Part shown: positions 10,401-19,089 of the stretch, piece by piece
Position numbering within the stretch: the stretch's first letter is position 1
Layout of the letters: the number at the start of each line of letters is the position of its first letter
Assembly: GCA_017979445.1 (NCBI GenBank)
Contig: CM030718.1
Coordinates: 19,277,021 to 19,341,020 of the forward strand
Origin: Akebia trifoliata
Lineage: Eukaryota > Streptophyta > Magnoliopsida > Ranunculales > Lardizabalaceae
Direction: 5' to 3'
DNA length: 64,000 nt
Notes under the pieces: generated by a model
What the model was told of the DNA's origin: nothing
The model's input: the letters and a program-made list of their open reading frames with translations, nothing else
The model's database searches: none
Program-made: the position numbers and the translations under genes

Positions 10401-12905
10401 TCAGTTCTTGTTCATTTGTGGAATAGAAACATTTCTTAGTAAGATTTTAAGCCTTACTAAGGGCCGTTTTGCTCAAATGGATTACCACATCAGAAATCCA
10501 GCACCACAGTCCTCTCAAGTTTCTTTGAAAAACTCAGATCCCAAAAAAAAAAAAAAAAAAATTCAGAAACAGTTTCTTTTGAGCTTGATCCATGGTTTTG
10601 AAAATGGATGGCTACCAAACTTTTACATAACTCCCAAACTTAAAATTGAAATTCAGCGGTGCAAAATAATTTTTTTTTTAAAGTTCATAGAATATTGTCC
10701 TGTACAACCCTGAAGCATCGGATCATGTTTTTGGATGCCACAAGGTGAGCCCAAGGACCCTTAGTGAGGGTGAAATCCTTACTTAGTAAGGCTAGTCAAA
10801 CTCTTGGTGGAAATACTGCTTTCTGTCAGGCCCAATCCAGCTTGTCTACCTAAATAAATATATAAATTAAATTAAATGATAAACAGTATTAATAGGAATG
10901 ACTCATGTTTTTTGTAGGTATGTTAATCTAAAAGCATGCATCAGTCGACTACCTGAGAATGGATATGGAGCAAGCGTCACTGCATGGCCTGCACGCCTAT
11001 ATAATCCACCAGATAGGCTCCAGACCATACAAATGGACGCCTACTTGTCTAGAAAAGAGCTCTTCAAGGCAGAATCAAAATACTGGAATGAAATAATAGG
11101 GAGCTATATTCGGGCTTTCCGTTGGAAAAAACTAAGATTGCGAAATGTGATGGACATGAAGGCTGGTTTTGGAGGGTAATATATTTATCGTCCTTTCATG
11201 CTGGTCCAGTTTTTTAACTTCAGAGTGTTTTATAAAAGTTAATAGGTCATCTTTTTATTTTTATTTTTATAATTAGTAACATTGTCATTATGGCAGATTT
11301 GCAGCAGCATTAGTTAATCGAGAGATTGATTGCTGGGTACTCAGTGTTGTTCCTGTTAGTGGGTCCAACACCTTGCCTGTTATATATGATCGGGGACTTC
11401 TTGGAGTTATGCATGATTGGTATGGACTATGCATCTTTCACTCTCTTACGGTTTTTTTGGGTCTCTATGTTGAATAGGTATGAGATGAGTAAAGTTGTAT
11501 TTGGTGCATGAAATTCTTATTCTGAGATGTTTCCTTTTGTTCTTTCTATAACTGTTTTTGTCAACCAACAAACTCATAATTAAGTCTGTCAAAACTGACA
11601 TTTTCAGGAAAAAAAGAATTATTTTTATAGATTAAGAATGAAAAGTTTGTGTTGTTTGGTCACATTTCTTCAAGAGTGTTTTATACTAGAATGTTTTTTG
11701 GCAAAAAACAATTCTAGATTCAGAACCAAGTTTTATAAAATTGTTATCAAACAGCTTAGGTTTTGAAACTGTGATTTGGTGTGCTGCATTCGTTATAACA
11801 CATTACATTAGCTAATGCAACAAGTATTATTTTCATTCTTGAATTATACATTCTGAAAATTTCCATTCCTAGAAAACTTCAGCAATGTTTAAATTTTTTA
11901 TAGGCACATTATGTTGAGATGGATGAGTGGTAAGATTAGGAAAGATAAAATTAAAAATGAATTTATTTGAGAATATTTAGTAATTTGTTGGGTTATGCGA
12001 CTCAAGAAATAACACATGATCCCAACTGTGTAAACGCAAAATCCAATGGTTGAAAATTATCCTCGAGATTAGTATTTTTGGGATACCCATAAAATCCCAA
12101 CCGCTGGATGTTGTGCTTACATGGTTGGGACCGTGTGTAATTTCTTGAGTCAGCAGATCCCAACCCTTTAGGAATAACTCCAATAGTAGAAGAAAATAAG
12201 AACAAGTTGTTTGAGATGGTTTTGTATCCATAATACCCCCAATGATAGGGACTGGTTTGATACCAGTCATCATTGTATTTTGGTGAGTTACCATTGCTAG
12301 GATAAGTTAAAATTTTAATAGTTCACACATCAATTCTCATACATTTGATTTCTTGCTACTCCAACGATTGTGGTGATTTGGATATAATGAGATGCCTGAA
12401 ACTTCCTACCTCAGGTGCGAAGCATTTGATACATATCCCAGAACATATGATCTATTGCATGCAGCTGGCCTCTTCTCCACTGAACGAAATAGGTATCTCA
12501 GGATTTTGGTTTCCATTTCCATATTTTTCATCCCTTTTGTTTATGTTTATGTTTATGTTTATTAATAATTAATTTTGTTTGGTTTCCAATTTGAGGATTT
12601 AATTTTAAGTTTTCGAAGATGTATCATTTGTATATACTATGACAATTCATGTTCACTCATCCTCTTTTGTGATCACTCTCCCTGAATTCTGCCACAGATG
12701 CAACATATCTTCAATTATACTTGAGATGGATCGGATTTTGAGACCTGGTGGACGTGCATACATCCGCGACTCTCTATCCGTCATGGGTGAAGTTCAAGAG
12801 ATTGCGATGGCATTAGGGTGGCATGTCAAGCTTCGTGACACGGCAGAGGGCCCCTATGGAAGTTGGAAGCTTTTGATGTGTGAGAAACGACTATTGCGTA
12901 GTTAA
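1463..12905 (+). CDS. PMT11: Probable methyltransferase PMT11/PMT12-like (DUF248 family), nine exons, frame break in exon 1
   Basis: Putative SAM-dependent methyltransferase of the Golgi-anchored PMT family, thought to act on cell-wall pectin. Exons by splice sites and family conservation: 1463-2175, 3087-3236, 3332-3602, 4275-4385, 10112-10271, 10918-11175, 11297-11419, 12415-12492, 12698-12905, giving about 690 aa, the usual length for this family. An uncharged segment at about residues 9-28 is the type II membrane anchor. A proline-rich stem (about 1795-1830) precedes the conserved FGIVDENG block. SAM motif I ([11 protein letters not shown]) is near residues 303-313. The C-terminal half ([37 protein letters not shown]) is complete. 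The start at 1463 rather than an earlier non-ATG codon matches the family N-terminus. Oddity: the anchor part is in frame 2, which stops at 1715-1717, while the rest of exon 1 is in frame 1, open only after the stop at 1684-1686. One base is therefore missing or two are extra between 1687 and 1717, perhaps in the AAAA run at 1689-1692. No other lesion was found. Intron 4 (4386-10111) holds a Copia element. Confidence 0.85.
2249..2400 (-). mobile_element. Probable LINE 3' tail in intron 1
   Basis: On the minus strand the segment ends in a run of A (the T run at 2249-2260). It is preceded by a hydrophobic-coding stretch and a TTAATAAAATTTG-like end, as in 3' ends of plant LINEs. A similar layout occurs at 61183-61560, where RT-linked C-terminal residues are recognisable. 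Short and truncated. Confidence 0.4.
4434..4544 (+). repeat. 5' LTR of the intronic Copia element
   Basis: 111 bp, beginning TGTTAAATAAACC and ending TTTTAACT. It is matched by 9610-9726 except for one C/A change and the absence of six bases (TATTTT-type) near position 21. The end is taken as 4544 because the primer site follows directly and this gives matching 5-bp target duplications. Confidence 0.93.
4545..4556 (+). other. Primer binding site (initiator tRNA-Met type)
   Basis: TGGTATCAGAGC directly follows the 5' LTR. This is the standard primer site of plant Copia elements, complementary to the 3' end of initiator tRNA-Met. Confidence 0.92.
4557..5346 (+). other. Untranslated leader of the Copia element
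   Basis: About 790 bases with no usable reading frame between primer site and gag start. It contains many short degenerate reiterations of ACGACA/GCGAT/CAACA type, which may be leader or packaging sequence. Nothing else is recognised. Confidence 0.6.
5347..6436 (+). pseudogene. Copia gag (UBN2/retrotran_gag type), broken
   Basis: Nucleocapsid polyprotein gene. Starts with an ATG at 5347 followed by a Ser/Asn-rich leader and the typical [12 protein letters not shown] block of Copia gag. The frame shifts near 5578; around 5706-5725 a small reiteration (AACGTTAG twice) adds an in-frame stop. The core continues in another frame (about 5736-6130) with [13 protein letters not shown]. It shifts again just before a CCHC zinc knuckle (6131-6172; [14 protein letters not shown]). 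It runs into a TGA at 6434-6436 where the family has Trp, just upstream of the protease. Not translatable as one protein. Confidence 0.88.
6437..9602 (+). pseudogene. Copia pol (protease, integrase, RT, RNase H) with multiple nonsense mutations
   Basis: Domains in order: aspartic protease near 6437-6480, where the active site reads DSSA instead of DSGA; integrase zinc region (6840-6990) ending CEICQLAKH; integrase core with HSDVWG (about 7030), RSDHGTEY (about 7218) and an NGRSERKN Glu region (about 7320); RT from about 8115 with [19 protein letters not shown] and YVDD (about 8647); RNase H with [17 protein letters not shown] and LYCDN to 9476, then a C-terminal tail to the stop at 9600-9602. 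In-frame stops interrupt at 7166 (TAA), 7661 (TGA), 8520 (TAG) and 9474 (TAG). The 7745-8110 linker is frame-disturbed. Four of the five pol-proximal stops are explained by C-to-T or G-to-A changes of the residue usual in the family. Confidence 0.92.
9601..9609 (+). other. Polypurine tract of the Copia element
   Basis: GAGGGGGAG immediately before the 3' LTR, the expected plus-strand priming site. It overlaps the last two bases of the pol stop codon. Confidence 0.85.
9610..9726 (+). repeat. 3' LTR of the intronic Copia element
   Basis: 117 bp, near-identical to 4434-4544 and six bases longer. It is followed by the target duplication ATATC (9727-9731). Confidence 0.93.
9778..9900. mobile_element. 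Small foldback element (MITE-like), family 1
   Basis: The left arm (GAGAGATTCTATTGCCACGCC at 9778) and right arm (ending GGCAATAGAAGCTCTC at 9900) are reverse complements over about 42 bases, so the segment folds into a near-perfect hairpin. The same family occurs at 14890-15000 and, half only, at 15195-15245. It lies in intron 4, just downstream of the Copia insertion. Confidence 0.75.
10451..10792. mobile_element. Short TIR element in intron 5, family shared with 40105-40405
   Basis: Ends GCCTTACTAAG (10451) and CTTAGTAAGGC (10792) are inverted. The interior (ATCCAGCACCACA, then GTCCTGTACAACCCTG..GGATGCCACAA) is clearly similar in the same order to 40105-40405. Two copies in one window argue for a repeat family, not intron sequence. 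A poly-A run of about 18 lies inside (10543-10560). Confidence 0.7.
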
Positions 12906-13230
12906 AGCTTGAAGGACACTTATTGATACAAGGGAAAATCAAGCAGACAGAAAGTAATGCCCTCTCTACAGAATCATGAAGACACAAAGTAAAGCCCTCT
13001 CTACAGAATCATGAAGACAGAAAGTAAGGACACTTGCAACTATTTTTCTGTTGTTTCCTTGTAAATTTACATAGTGATTACCAGGATGATTCTTGGGCTA
13101 TTTCTTCCCATTCTTTTGTTCCAAGGTTTGAAATCATTATTGTAAAGGCTTTAACGGTGGGTGTGTGTGGGTGGGGTGGCTCATGGCTGGCATTCTTGTC
13201 ATTGTGTTACGATCCAAAATTAGGATGAAC
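12906..13230 (+). other. Probable 3' UTR of the PMT gene
   Basis: Follows the TAA at 12903-12905. It contains a near-exact short tandem repeat of a GCCCTCTCTACAGAATCATGAAGACA-type unit (about 12959-13025, two copies). No further coding sequence is seen. Confidence 0.5.
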
Positions 13231-13254
13231 CTTCACATTTTAGTAACTAGTGTG

Positions 13255-13720
13255 GAGTGGGTCCGATTGAAACAGGGAATCAAACCAAATTGAGAGCTTT
13301 GGGCTAGTTTAGTTCGGTTTGGAACAAGATGTGGTTATGTGGTTTGGTTTGGTTCTGAGTTGAGAAAATGGAGAATCGCTCGGTTCTCGGTTCTCGGTTC
13401 AAGGCTTGTATAGAACCAAACTCTTTTTAGATGGATAGAGCAATAGATTTTATTTATCGGTAGATTAATAACTTATTATATGAAATTTCATGTTTATTAT
13501 TAATATTTTTAATTAAAAATATGTTGCTTCCAAGCAGGTATATAAGATATTGACAACTCATAGAATTGAATTGAACCTAATCAATCTTAGTTCGGTTTGG
13601 TTTGGTTTGGTTCAATGCTATAGGAAATTCGTTTGGTTCTAGTTCTTATTTAGTATAATCGACTTATATCGGTTCGATTCTGATTTAATCCTAAATTGAA
13701 CCAAGGTGCACCCGTATGGT
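13255..13720. repeat. GGTTCGGTTTGGTTT-rich dispersed repeat
   Basis: Degenerate reiterations of GGTTTGGTT and GGTTCTCGGTTC, ending near AACCAAGGTGCACCC. Composition is unlike the surrounding AT-rich DNA. Patches of this kind are widely dispersed in plant genomes. No ends or target duplication are clear. Confidence 0.45.
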
Positions 13721-13740
13721 CAACTGTGCATTTAAGAAAA

Positions 13741-14458
13741 GGTAAATTACACTTTGAACCCTGTAGTTTGGCATAATTACATGTAGATCTTTTAACATTT
13801 TGATAATTGCACTTACCTCCCTTTTCATTGAAAGTGTTAAATTTCAAAAGTTATTTTACTATTTTACCCTTTTATTTTATCTATTTTTATTTTTAAAAGA
13901 ATAATGGTGATGTGACCTTAAGATTGTATCCCCACATCGCACATCCGCACATGGAAGTGTATAGAAGTATGATGCTTTTCATTGAGACACGAGTGGTTCC
14001 TATTCACTTTCACGACAAGATGTGCGACACGAAATACAAGCTGGAGGTCACTCCAGCACAACTTTTCTTAAAAATTGTTCCTATTCACTTTAACGACAAG
14101 ATGTGCGATACGAAGTACAAGCTGGAGGTCACTCCAGCACAACTTTTCTTAAAAACACCAATTTTTAACAATAATTAAAAATCACCCATCTACACACACA
14201 CTCTCCATCGTATGATCTCAGTTTTTTACAGATATTTTTGTTTATCAAAAAGTAAATATTTCAAAAAGGGCAAAATGATCTAAACAAAAATAAAAATAAA
14301 TTTTTTAACCGTTTGCCTTCACGGCAAGTAGATGGAAGGGGGTAAGTCAGACCCTTAGGATAACTATACTCAATAAGCCAGGTAAATGCAATTGTCAAAA
14401 TGTTAGGGGATCAACCTAGAATTATGTGAAATTACAGGGGGTAAAATTGTAATTTACC
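13741..14458. mobile_element. 718-bp element with about 77-bp terminal inverted repeats (Mutator-like MITE?)
   Basis: The first about 77 bases (GGTAAATTACACTTTGAACC...) and the last about 79 (..GGGGGTAAAATTGTAATTTACC) are reverse complements with scattered mismatches. Long TIRs without a transposase fit a non-autonomous Mutator-like element. Flanks are A-rich (TTAAGAAAA / CTTTAAAAA) and give no clean 9-bp duplication. The interior holds an 81-bp tandem duplication. The open frame at 13912-14178 lies across that duplication and is not a gene. Confidence 0.75.
13996..14155 (+). repeat. 81-bp tandem duplication (two copies)
   Basis: Copy 1 begins at 13996 (GTTCCTATTCACTTTCACGA) and copy 2 at 14077 (GTTCCTATTCACTTTAACGA). 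They run to about 14075 and 14155 with only a few substitutions. Contained within the TIR element above. Confidence 0.9.
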
Positions 14459-14573
14459 CTTTAAAAAGTGATAATCATAACTTCACTTTGGCTAGTATCT
14501 CTGTTATATTTTTACTAATCTTCCATAATTTGGTTCTACTTCCTTTTATTATTATTACCAGTGTTTTAAATTA

Positions 14574-14881
14574 AAAAGGGTATTTTGGAAACACCCCCCT
14601 ATAAAACTGGTGATATTAGGTTTACTCCCTTGCAAAATGCAAGATTAGGTTTATCCCTTTTGACCATGATTCTTGATGATTTAATAGTGAAATAAATTTT
14701 TTTTTTATTTTAATAATTTTAAAATGTATTTTTAATACTTAAATAGCTAAATCAAAATTTAACAGTTAAATCATTAAGAAATAGCAATGTTGACTTACAG
14801 TCAAGGGGCGTAAACCTAATCTTTGAGGGGGTAAGCCTAATATCAACAATTTTACAGGTGATGTTTCTAATATACCCTTTT
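14574..14881. mobile_element. 308-bp foldback element with about 110-bp arms
   Basis: The left arm (AAAAGGGTATTTTGGAAACA..) and right arm (..ATGTTTCTAATATACCCTTTT) are inverted copies. Internal matches include GTGATATTAGGTTTACTCCC against GGGGTAAGCCTAATATCAAC, and TGATGATTTAATAGT against AACAGTTAAATCATTAAG. The loop is only about 70 bases. It resembles a non-autonomous TIR element; transposase family unknown. Confidence 0.75.
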
Positions 14882-14889
14882 AAAAAATG

Positions 14890-15000
14890 GAGAGCAGGTA
14901 TTGGCACCCCAACATTTACTTATTACACCCCAATTAAAAATAAAGAAAATAAGTGAATAGTCAAGAATAAGTAAAAGTTGGAGTGCCAATAAAAACTCTC
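14890..15000. mobile_element. Small foldback element, family 1
   Basis: Arms GAGAGCAGGTATTGGCACCCC (14890) and GGAGTGCCAATAAAAACTCTC (15000) are inverted over about 40 bases. Same family as 9778-9900: shared AACTTTTACTTATT core and GCCAATA ends. Confidence 0.7.
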
Positions 15001-15194
15001 ATATTTTTTGCTAGATTCCAATTTTTTTGGATTTAAAATTTTATAAGAGCCTAATCATAATTGTAAACAATTATTGGAATTGTTTGAACCAGTCTTCTAA
15101 TAATTTGTAATGTTGAGATTATAATTTTAGCCAAACCTTGATAATATTTGAAGAGTTTGTTTAATCCTTAATCGGGGTGTTATAAATAATTAAA

Positions 15195-15245
15195 AAAATT
15201 AGGGTGTAATAAGTAAAAGTTGGGGGGCCAGTAGAAACTCACTAA
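15195..15245. repeat. Half copy of foldback family 1
   Basis: GGGTGTAATAAGTAAAAGTTGG followed by GGCCAGTAGAAACTC matches only the right arm of the family. No left arm was found nearby, so it is a truncated copy. Confidence 0.5.
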
Positions 15246-15499
15246 AAATGGGACAACTTCCTGATTTTGTAGACCCCATTGCTTTGGTTTCACGTATAGC
15301 CAAAACCGGACCCTAAATAAAATCTTAGTTGGATTCCTATTGATGCCTGTTTCGAGTACCACTAAGATCAATTGTGTTTTTTTGAATGAGAAAAAAAAAA
15401 AAAATTGAATATCCAATAAAATAGACAATTATTTATAAATGTAACAATTTATCTTGTAATTCCTTAATTGAAAGTTAATATTAAGAATAAATACTTCAA

Positions 15500-15680
15500 A
15501 TAAATTAAACATTTTAATAATTACCAAATGTTTATCAGTCCAATAAAGAACTACATATATTTGTGAAAAGAAAGAGAAATTTCCTGTTTAATTGGTGTTG
15601 TATATAATTGTGTATATATACAGGGTTTAAGATGAGGATGGTTAACCAAAAAAATCATTTAGAGATATCACTACTACTAG
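15500..15680 (+). promoter_or_regulatory. Relic copy 1 of the terpene synthase promoter
   Basis: Matches 23035-23235 upstream of the intact TPS gene in order: AAATGTTTATCAGT, AGAAAGAGAAATTTCCTGTT, a GTGTATATATAC TATA-like stretch, GATGAGGATGGTTAACCAA and ATCACTACTACTA just before the ATG. Confidence 0.7.
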
Positions 15681-15681
15681 A

Positions 15682-15787
15682 ATGGCTCTTAATGTCAACT
15701 TCCAAACACTACCCTACTCTTTGAGTGGCTTCTCATCGCCAAATTTTTTTCAATTGAAACCTTTTCTAAGAAGCTCGTCTTGCTTGG
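15682..15787 (+). pseudogene. Truncated terpene synthase exon 1 (transit-peptide part only)
   Basis: Starts MALNVNFQTLPYSLSGFSS and ends LRSSSCLAH, clearly the same as the first 36 or so residues of the intact gene at 23236 (MALNLNLLIQPCSLSGFSS..LRSSSCLAP). After 15787 the similarity switches abruptly from exon to the arm of the double-hairpin repeat (ACCAAAAATCAGCTCATTTC). The RRx8W region and all later exons are absent. The frame stays open to 15993, but that tail is repeat-derived. Confidence 0.8.
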
Positions 15788-16110
15788 CTCACCAAAAATC
15801 AGCTCATTTCGACTCTTCTAACCCATGTTGGACAAAACATGGTGGCCAGAATGTTTGTCAAATATTTGGCAACCAAATGCTTATTAGTTCAATAAAGGAC
15901 TGCATATACTTATCACTTGAAGAAGTACTACACATGTTTAATGTCTTCATGAAAAGAAAGGGAAATTTCTTGTTTAATGGGTGTTGTGTATGATTGTGTA
16001 TATATAAGGGGTTCAAGGTGAGGATGGCTAACAAAGAAAATAATTTACAGATATTACTACAACTACAATGACTTTTAATCTCAACCTCCAAACACTACCT
16101 TGCTTTTTGA
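15788..16110 (+). pseudogene. Repeat arm plus second relic TPS promoter and first-exon start
   Basis: 15788-15860 matches the right arm of the double-hairpin element (CTTCTAACCCATG..CCAAATA). 15875-16070 repeats the TPS upstream region (TTATTAGTTCAATAAAGGACTGCATATA, AGAAAGGGAAATTTCTTG, GGGTTCAAGGTGAGGATGG). 16070-16110 is a degenerate start with ACTTTTAATCTCAACCTCC and CTTGCTTTTTGA. It ends in non-TPS sequence. Confidence 0.65.
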
Positions 16111-16560
16111 AACTCACGAACCTTTACTCTTGTCAAGAATCTTTGATTCTAACAAGAGCTTAATTTTTGAGGGTTGAACCAAATAACCACACAAGATTTT
16201 GAAAATACAAAATAAAATAAATTAGGATTCGCTCAACACTTTAAGGTTTGCCAATGGTAATATTCAGTTCTTCGAATCTTTGAGCTCACAAATATGTCTC
16301 GATGGTTGGATTTTCCAATCAAACTTTCGAGTTTGTCAACTCTTTATGATTATTCCTTCCATCTTCTCCTTGCTCCATGAATGTACCAATGTGTGTGCAA
16401 GGAAAGGTTTGATGGTTGAAGTGAGATCAAATGAGAGATCGAGATAGGTTGAGGGAAGGGTCACTTAATGCTAGACTCTCGTGATGGTTGATTGAATTGA
16501 TGGTATATTCAATTAAGGCATGATCCTTTTTTGACCATAGTCGAGCCACTAAGCGGTTTG
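16111..16560. other. Intergenic, nothing recognised
   Basis: AT-rich unique-looking sequence between the second TPS relic and the first 2.5-kb repeat unit. No convincing reading frame, hairpin or repeat was seen. Confidence 0.5.
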
Positions 16561-16809
16561 ACAGCTCCACTTTTATATTTAAATCTTTACTATAATAAAG
16601 GTCATTTTGGTAAGAAACCTATAAAATTAGAATCGGATAATGATGTTGTCACCTTCTAGTAAATAAAGGTAGACGTACATAAATGTGTACCAAATTTTCA
16701 TTAATCCAGGGACATATTTAATGAAAATAAGAGTATAGATAAAGACTATGAGTTTATGAAAAATCACTGAAATACCATCAATATAATAGGGCACTTTAAT
16801 TACTTATTT

Positions 16810-17070
16810 TCTTGATGATGATGATCGTGAAGATGTCAATGATATCAGTTGATCATGATTATTATTACAATGATCCTGTTGATGATGTAAATCATGATTG
16901 AGGGATAATCATGATCATGACAACTTGATGATAAAAATAATGATTAGGCATGGTCTAGATGGTAATGATGATGATGATAATGATTTTGAAGATGACGATG
17001 ATAATAATGGCCATGATCATGACGATGATGATGACCATGACAATGATGAGTACCATATTAACGGTGATGA
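16810..17070 (+). repeat. GAT/ATG-rich low-complexity tract
   Basis: Irregular GATGAT and ATGATCATGA reiterations. Equivalent tracts are at 19336-19600 and 27148-27380 in the other copies. They create Asp/His/Asn-rich frames that look coding but arise from the simple sequence. Confidence 0.8.
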
Positions 17071-17267
17071 TGATGATTATTATTATGATCTTAATGACCA
17101 TAACATAAAGATGATGATGGCATTTAAGTTATTTTTATTAATCAATTATAGTAATTATGGTCAAGGGAGCACGTCAATAGTTTGGAAACACAAGTGTATC
17201 AAATAATCACAAGACACAGTGAGTTATGTCTATATCACAATTAATTATAAAGAGTGTTGATATTCCA

Positions 17268-17421
17268 ATTAGAAAGTCTTCACTTAGTCAATATGCGGCT
17301 GACGTGTTATGGACACAGAATCATAGATCTATTTTCATTTGTGTACCCCAAGAAAACAGATCTATGGTTTCGTATTCACAACACATTAGCCGAGTATTGT
17401 TCGACTGAAGACTTTCTAGTT
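17268..17421. repeat. Hairpin element H1 inside unit copy 1
   Basis: TTAGAAAGTCTTCACTTAGTC at the left is inverted at GACTGAAGACTTTCTAGTT on the right. The arms continue through GCGGCTGACGTGTTATGGAC / CACAACACATTAGCCGAG and GATCTATTTTC / GAAAACAGATC. Equivalent hairpins occur at 19772-19926 and 27520-27673, so H1 predates the split of the units. Confidence 0.75.
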
Positions 17422-17459
17422 AGAAAATCATTATTCATTTATAAAGGGTATATTAACTA

Positions 17460-17609
17460 GAAGATTAATGCAAGAGTGACCTCAGTGGGGGACATCTTGT
17501 CATGGTGGCTTGCGTATTCCCATAGAAGCATTTTCTCCGAGATACAAGTAAAACGCATTTATGGACATGCGCTGAGGTGTCCCCTCCTGAGTTCACTCTA
17601 GCACGACTC
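17460..17609. mobile_element. 150-bp inverted-repeat insertion H2 with TSD TAACTA
   Basis: Arms TGCAAGAGTGACCTCAG and CTGAGTTCACTCTAGCA are inverted. It is flanked by TAACTA at 17454-17459 and 17610-17615. Copy 4 at about 27713 has a single uninterrupted TATTAACTAAAAGGGTTATG and therefore shows the empty site. Copy 2 carries the insertion (19973-20131 core) with a decayed right flank. Confidence 0.8.
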
Positions 17610-19089
17610 TAACTAAAAGGGTTATGATCCATAGAGACTAGTGAAAGTGAACTCATATGTTTACAAACAATCCAAGCCGTGTAAATATTAAATCCAATTG
17701 TTGAGATGTATCTTTGAGATTTGTGCCATATTCTCAGGATACTTTTCTATTCTCACTCTTGGATTTCTCATGTACACAATCAAGATTGTGAAAGTATGAG
17801 TTGATCCCAATCTTAAAAAAAAGACTTTACAATATATATATGATTTTATTTACAATATAAAATATGTTACCAAAGCAGACAACTTTTCAAAAGGAGCATT
17901 CTGATATGAGATTAAAATGTATTTTATATAGTGTCAAAAGGACCATTCTGTCATTGTATAAAATACATTCTAATCTCATTTCAGAAGAATCATTTTCACA
18001 TTGTATAAAATACATGGGTCTTTTTAACATTGCACAAAAGACATTCTGATTTCATGTTAAAAGGATACTTCTATCAAAAAGGGTATTTTCGGTAGCAATA
18101 ATATGGAAATTACTATTTTTATCATTTTGATAAAATAAAATATTTTTGAAAATGATAAATTATTATTTTCTAAAATAAGATGTACAATTTACCAATTTGG
18201 TAAATAATCCATATGTCATATATGTTTTGATAAACTTTCTGGCAATATATTTATTTTTGTATAAAAGATTTATTTACATAAATAAATCAATAGCCATTTA
18301 CATTAATATTTTGAGAATATGCTAGATCTATTATTTTTGCCAACCTCATAATATTGTCCTAAATTGACACAAAATAATATTTTTTTTACCAAGTCACGAA
18401 TGAGAGATCTCAAATTATCATGATAGTTTACATTCCATATATTTATAAGTAATGTCTTATGCTATTGTGATAATTATTTATTATTTTCAAAAATCTATAA
18501 GATAACGGGGCAAAATGAGTATTTCATCAAATTAATATCATGGACACCTTTTAAAAAATAAATAAATTGTAAAGCTCTTTTTTATACAAATTTGACAAAT
18601 AGTTTGGAATGTGTACATGGAATAGAAAAAATATTTGATGATTCCCAATCAAATACGTATCATTTAGGATACCCACAAAAAATGGATCCTTAAAAATATA
18701 TGAATAAATTATGGCAAATCTCTACTCATGGTTGCTAGGAAATATGTGTTTATCGTCTAATCTCAACCGTGTATGTCTGATGGAAAACACTTTTCGCTCA
18801 GTTTATGTTTGTCAATTTAATAAAAGGACTGCACATGTCAGTGCATTACAAATATACACGTGTTTTTGTCCACTGTACACATATTAATAATTTTAGGGTC
18901 ATGCCAACTATTTGGCTAATGTTTTTTGTTTTGATAAGTATTTGGCCAATGTTTTGTCTTACATGGGTTAGAAGTTTTTGAAAGAGTTGATTTTTTATTT
19001 TTTATTTTAGGATAATCTCTATGATGAGGAGATCATCCTCACAAAAATTAGTCAATTATGAAATTTCTAACGCCATGATCTCTATGATG

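Larger units (their letters stand above)
16561..19089 (+). repeat. 2.5-kb repeat unit, copy 1 (tandem with copy 2)
   Basis: Aligns in the same order to 19090-21655. Landmarks: CCACTTTTATATTTAAATC at the start, a GAT-rich tract (16810-17070), a hairpin (17268-17421), a small insertion (17460-17609), blocks of CATTCTGA/TGTATAAAATACATTC repeats (17890-18060), and a truncated double-hairpin element at the end (about 18900-19080). No conserved protein. The unit is found only around the TPS gene in this window. Confidence 0.85.

Noticed and set aside
10075..10713. 212-codon open frame
   Set aside because: Only 10112-10271 is the real exon 5; the remainder is read-through into the intron and an inserted repeat with a poly-A run.
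13912..14178. 88-codon open frame with an internal protein repeat
   Set aside because: The repeat is the 81-bp tandem DNA duplication (a multiple of three) inside a foldback element; there is no independent coding evidence.
16898..17206. Asp/His/Asn-rich open frame (and its copy at 19411-19749)
   Set aside because: Produced by the GAT/ATG low-complexity tract of the 2.5-kb repeat. The frame is not conserved past the tract and there is no domain or gene context.
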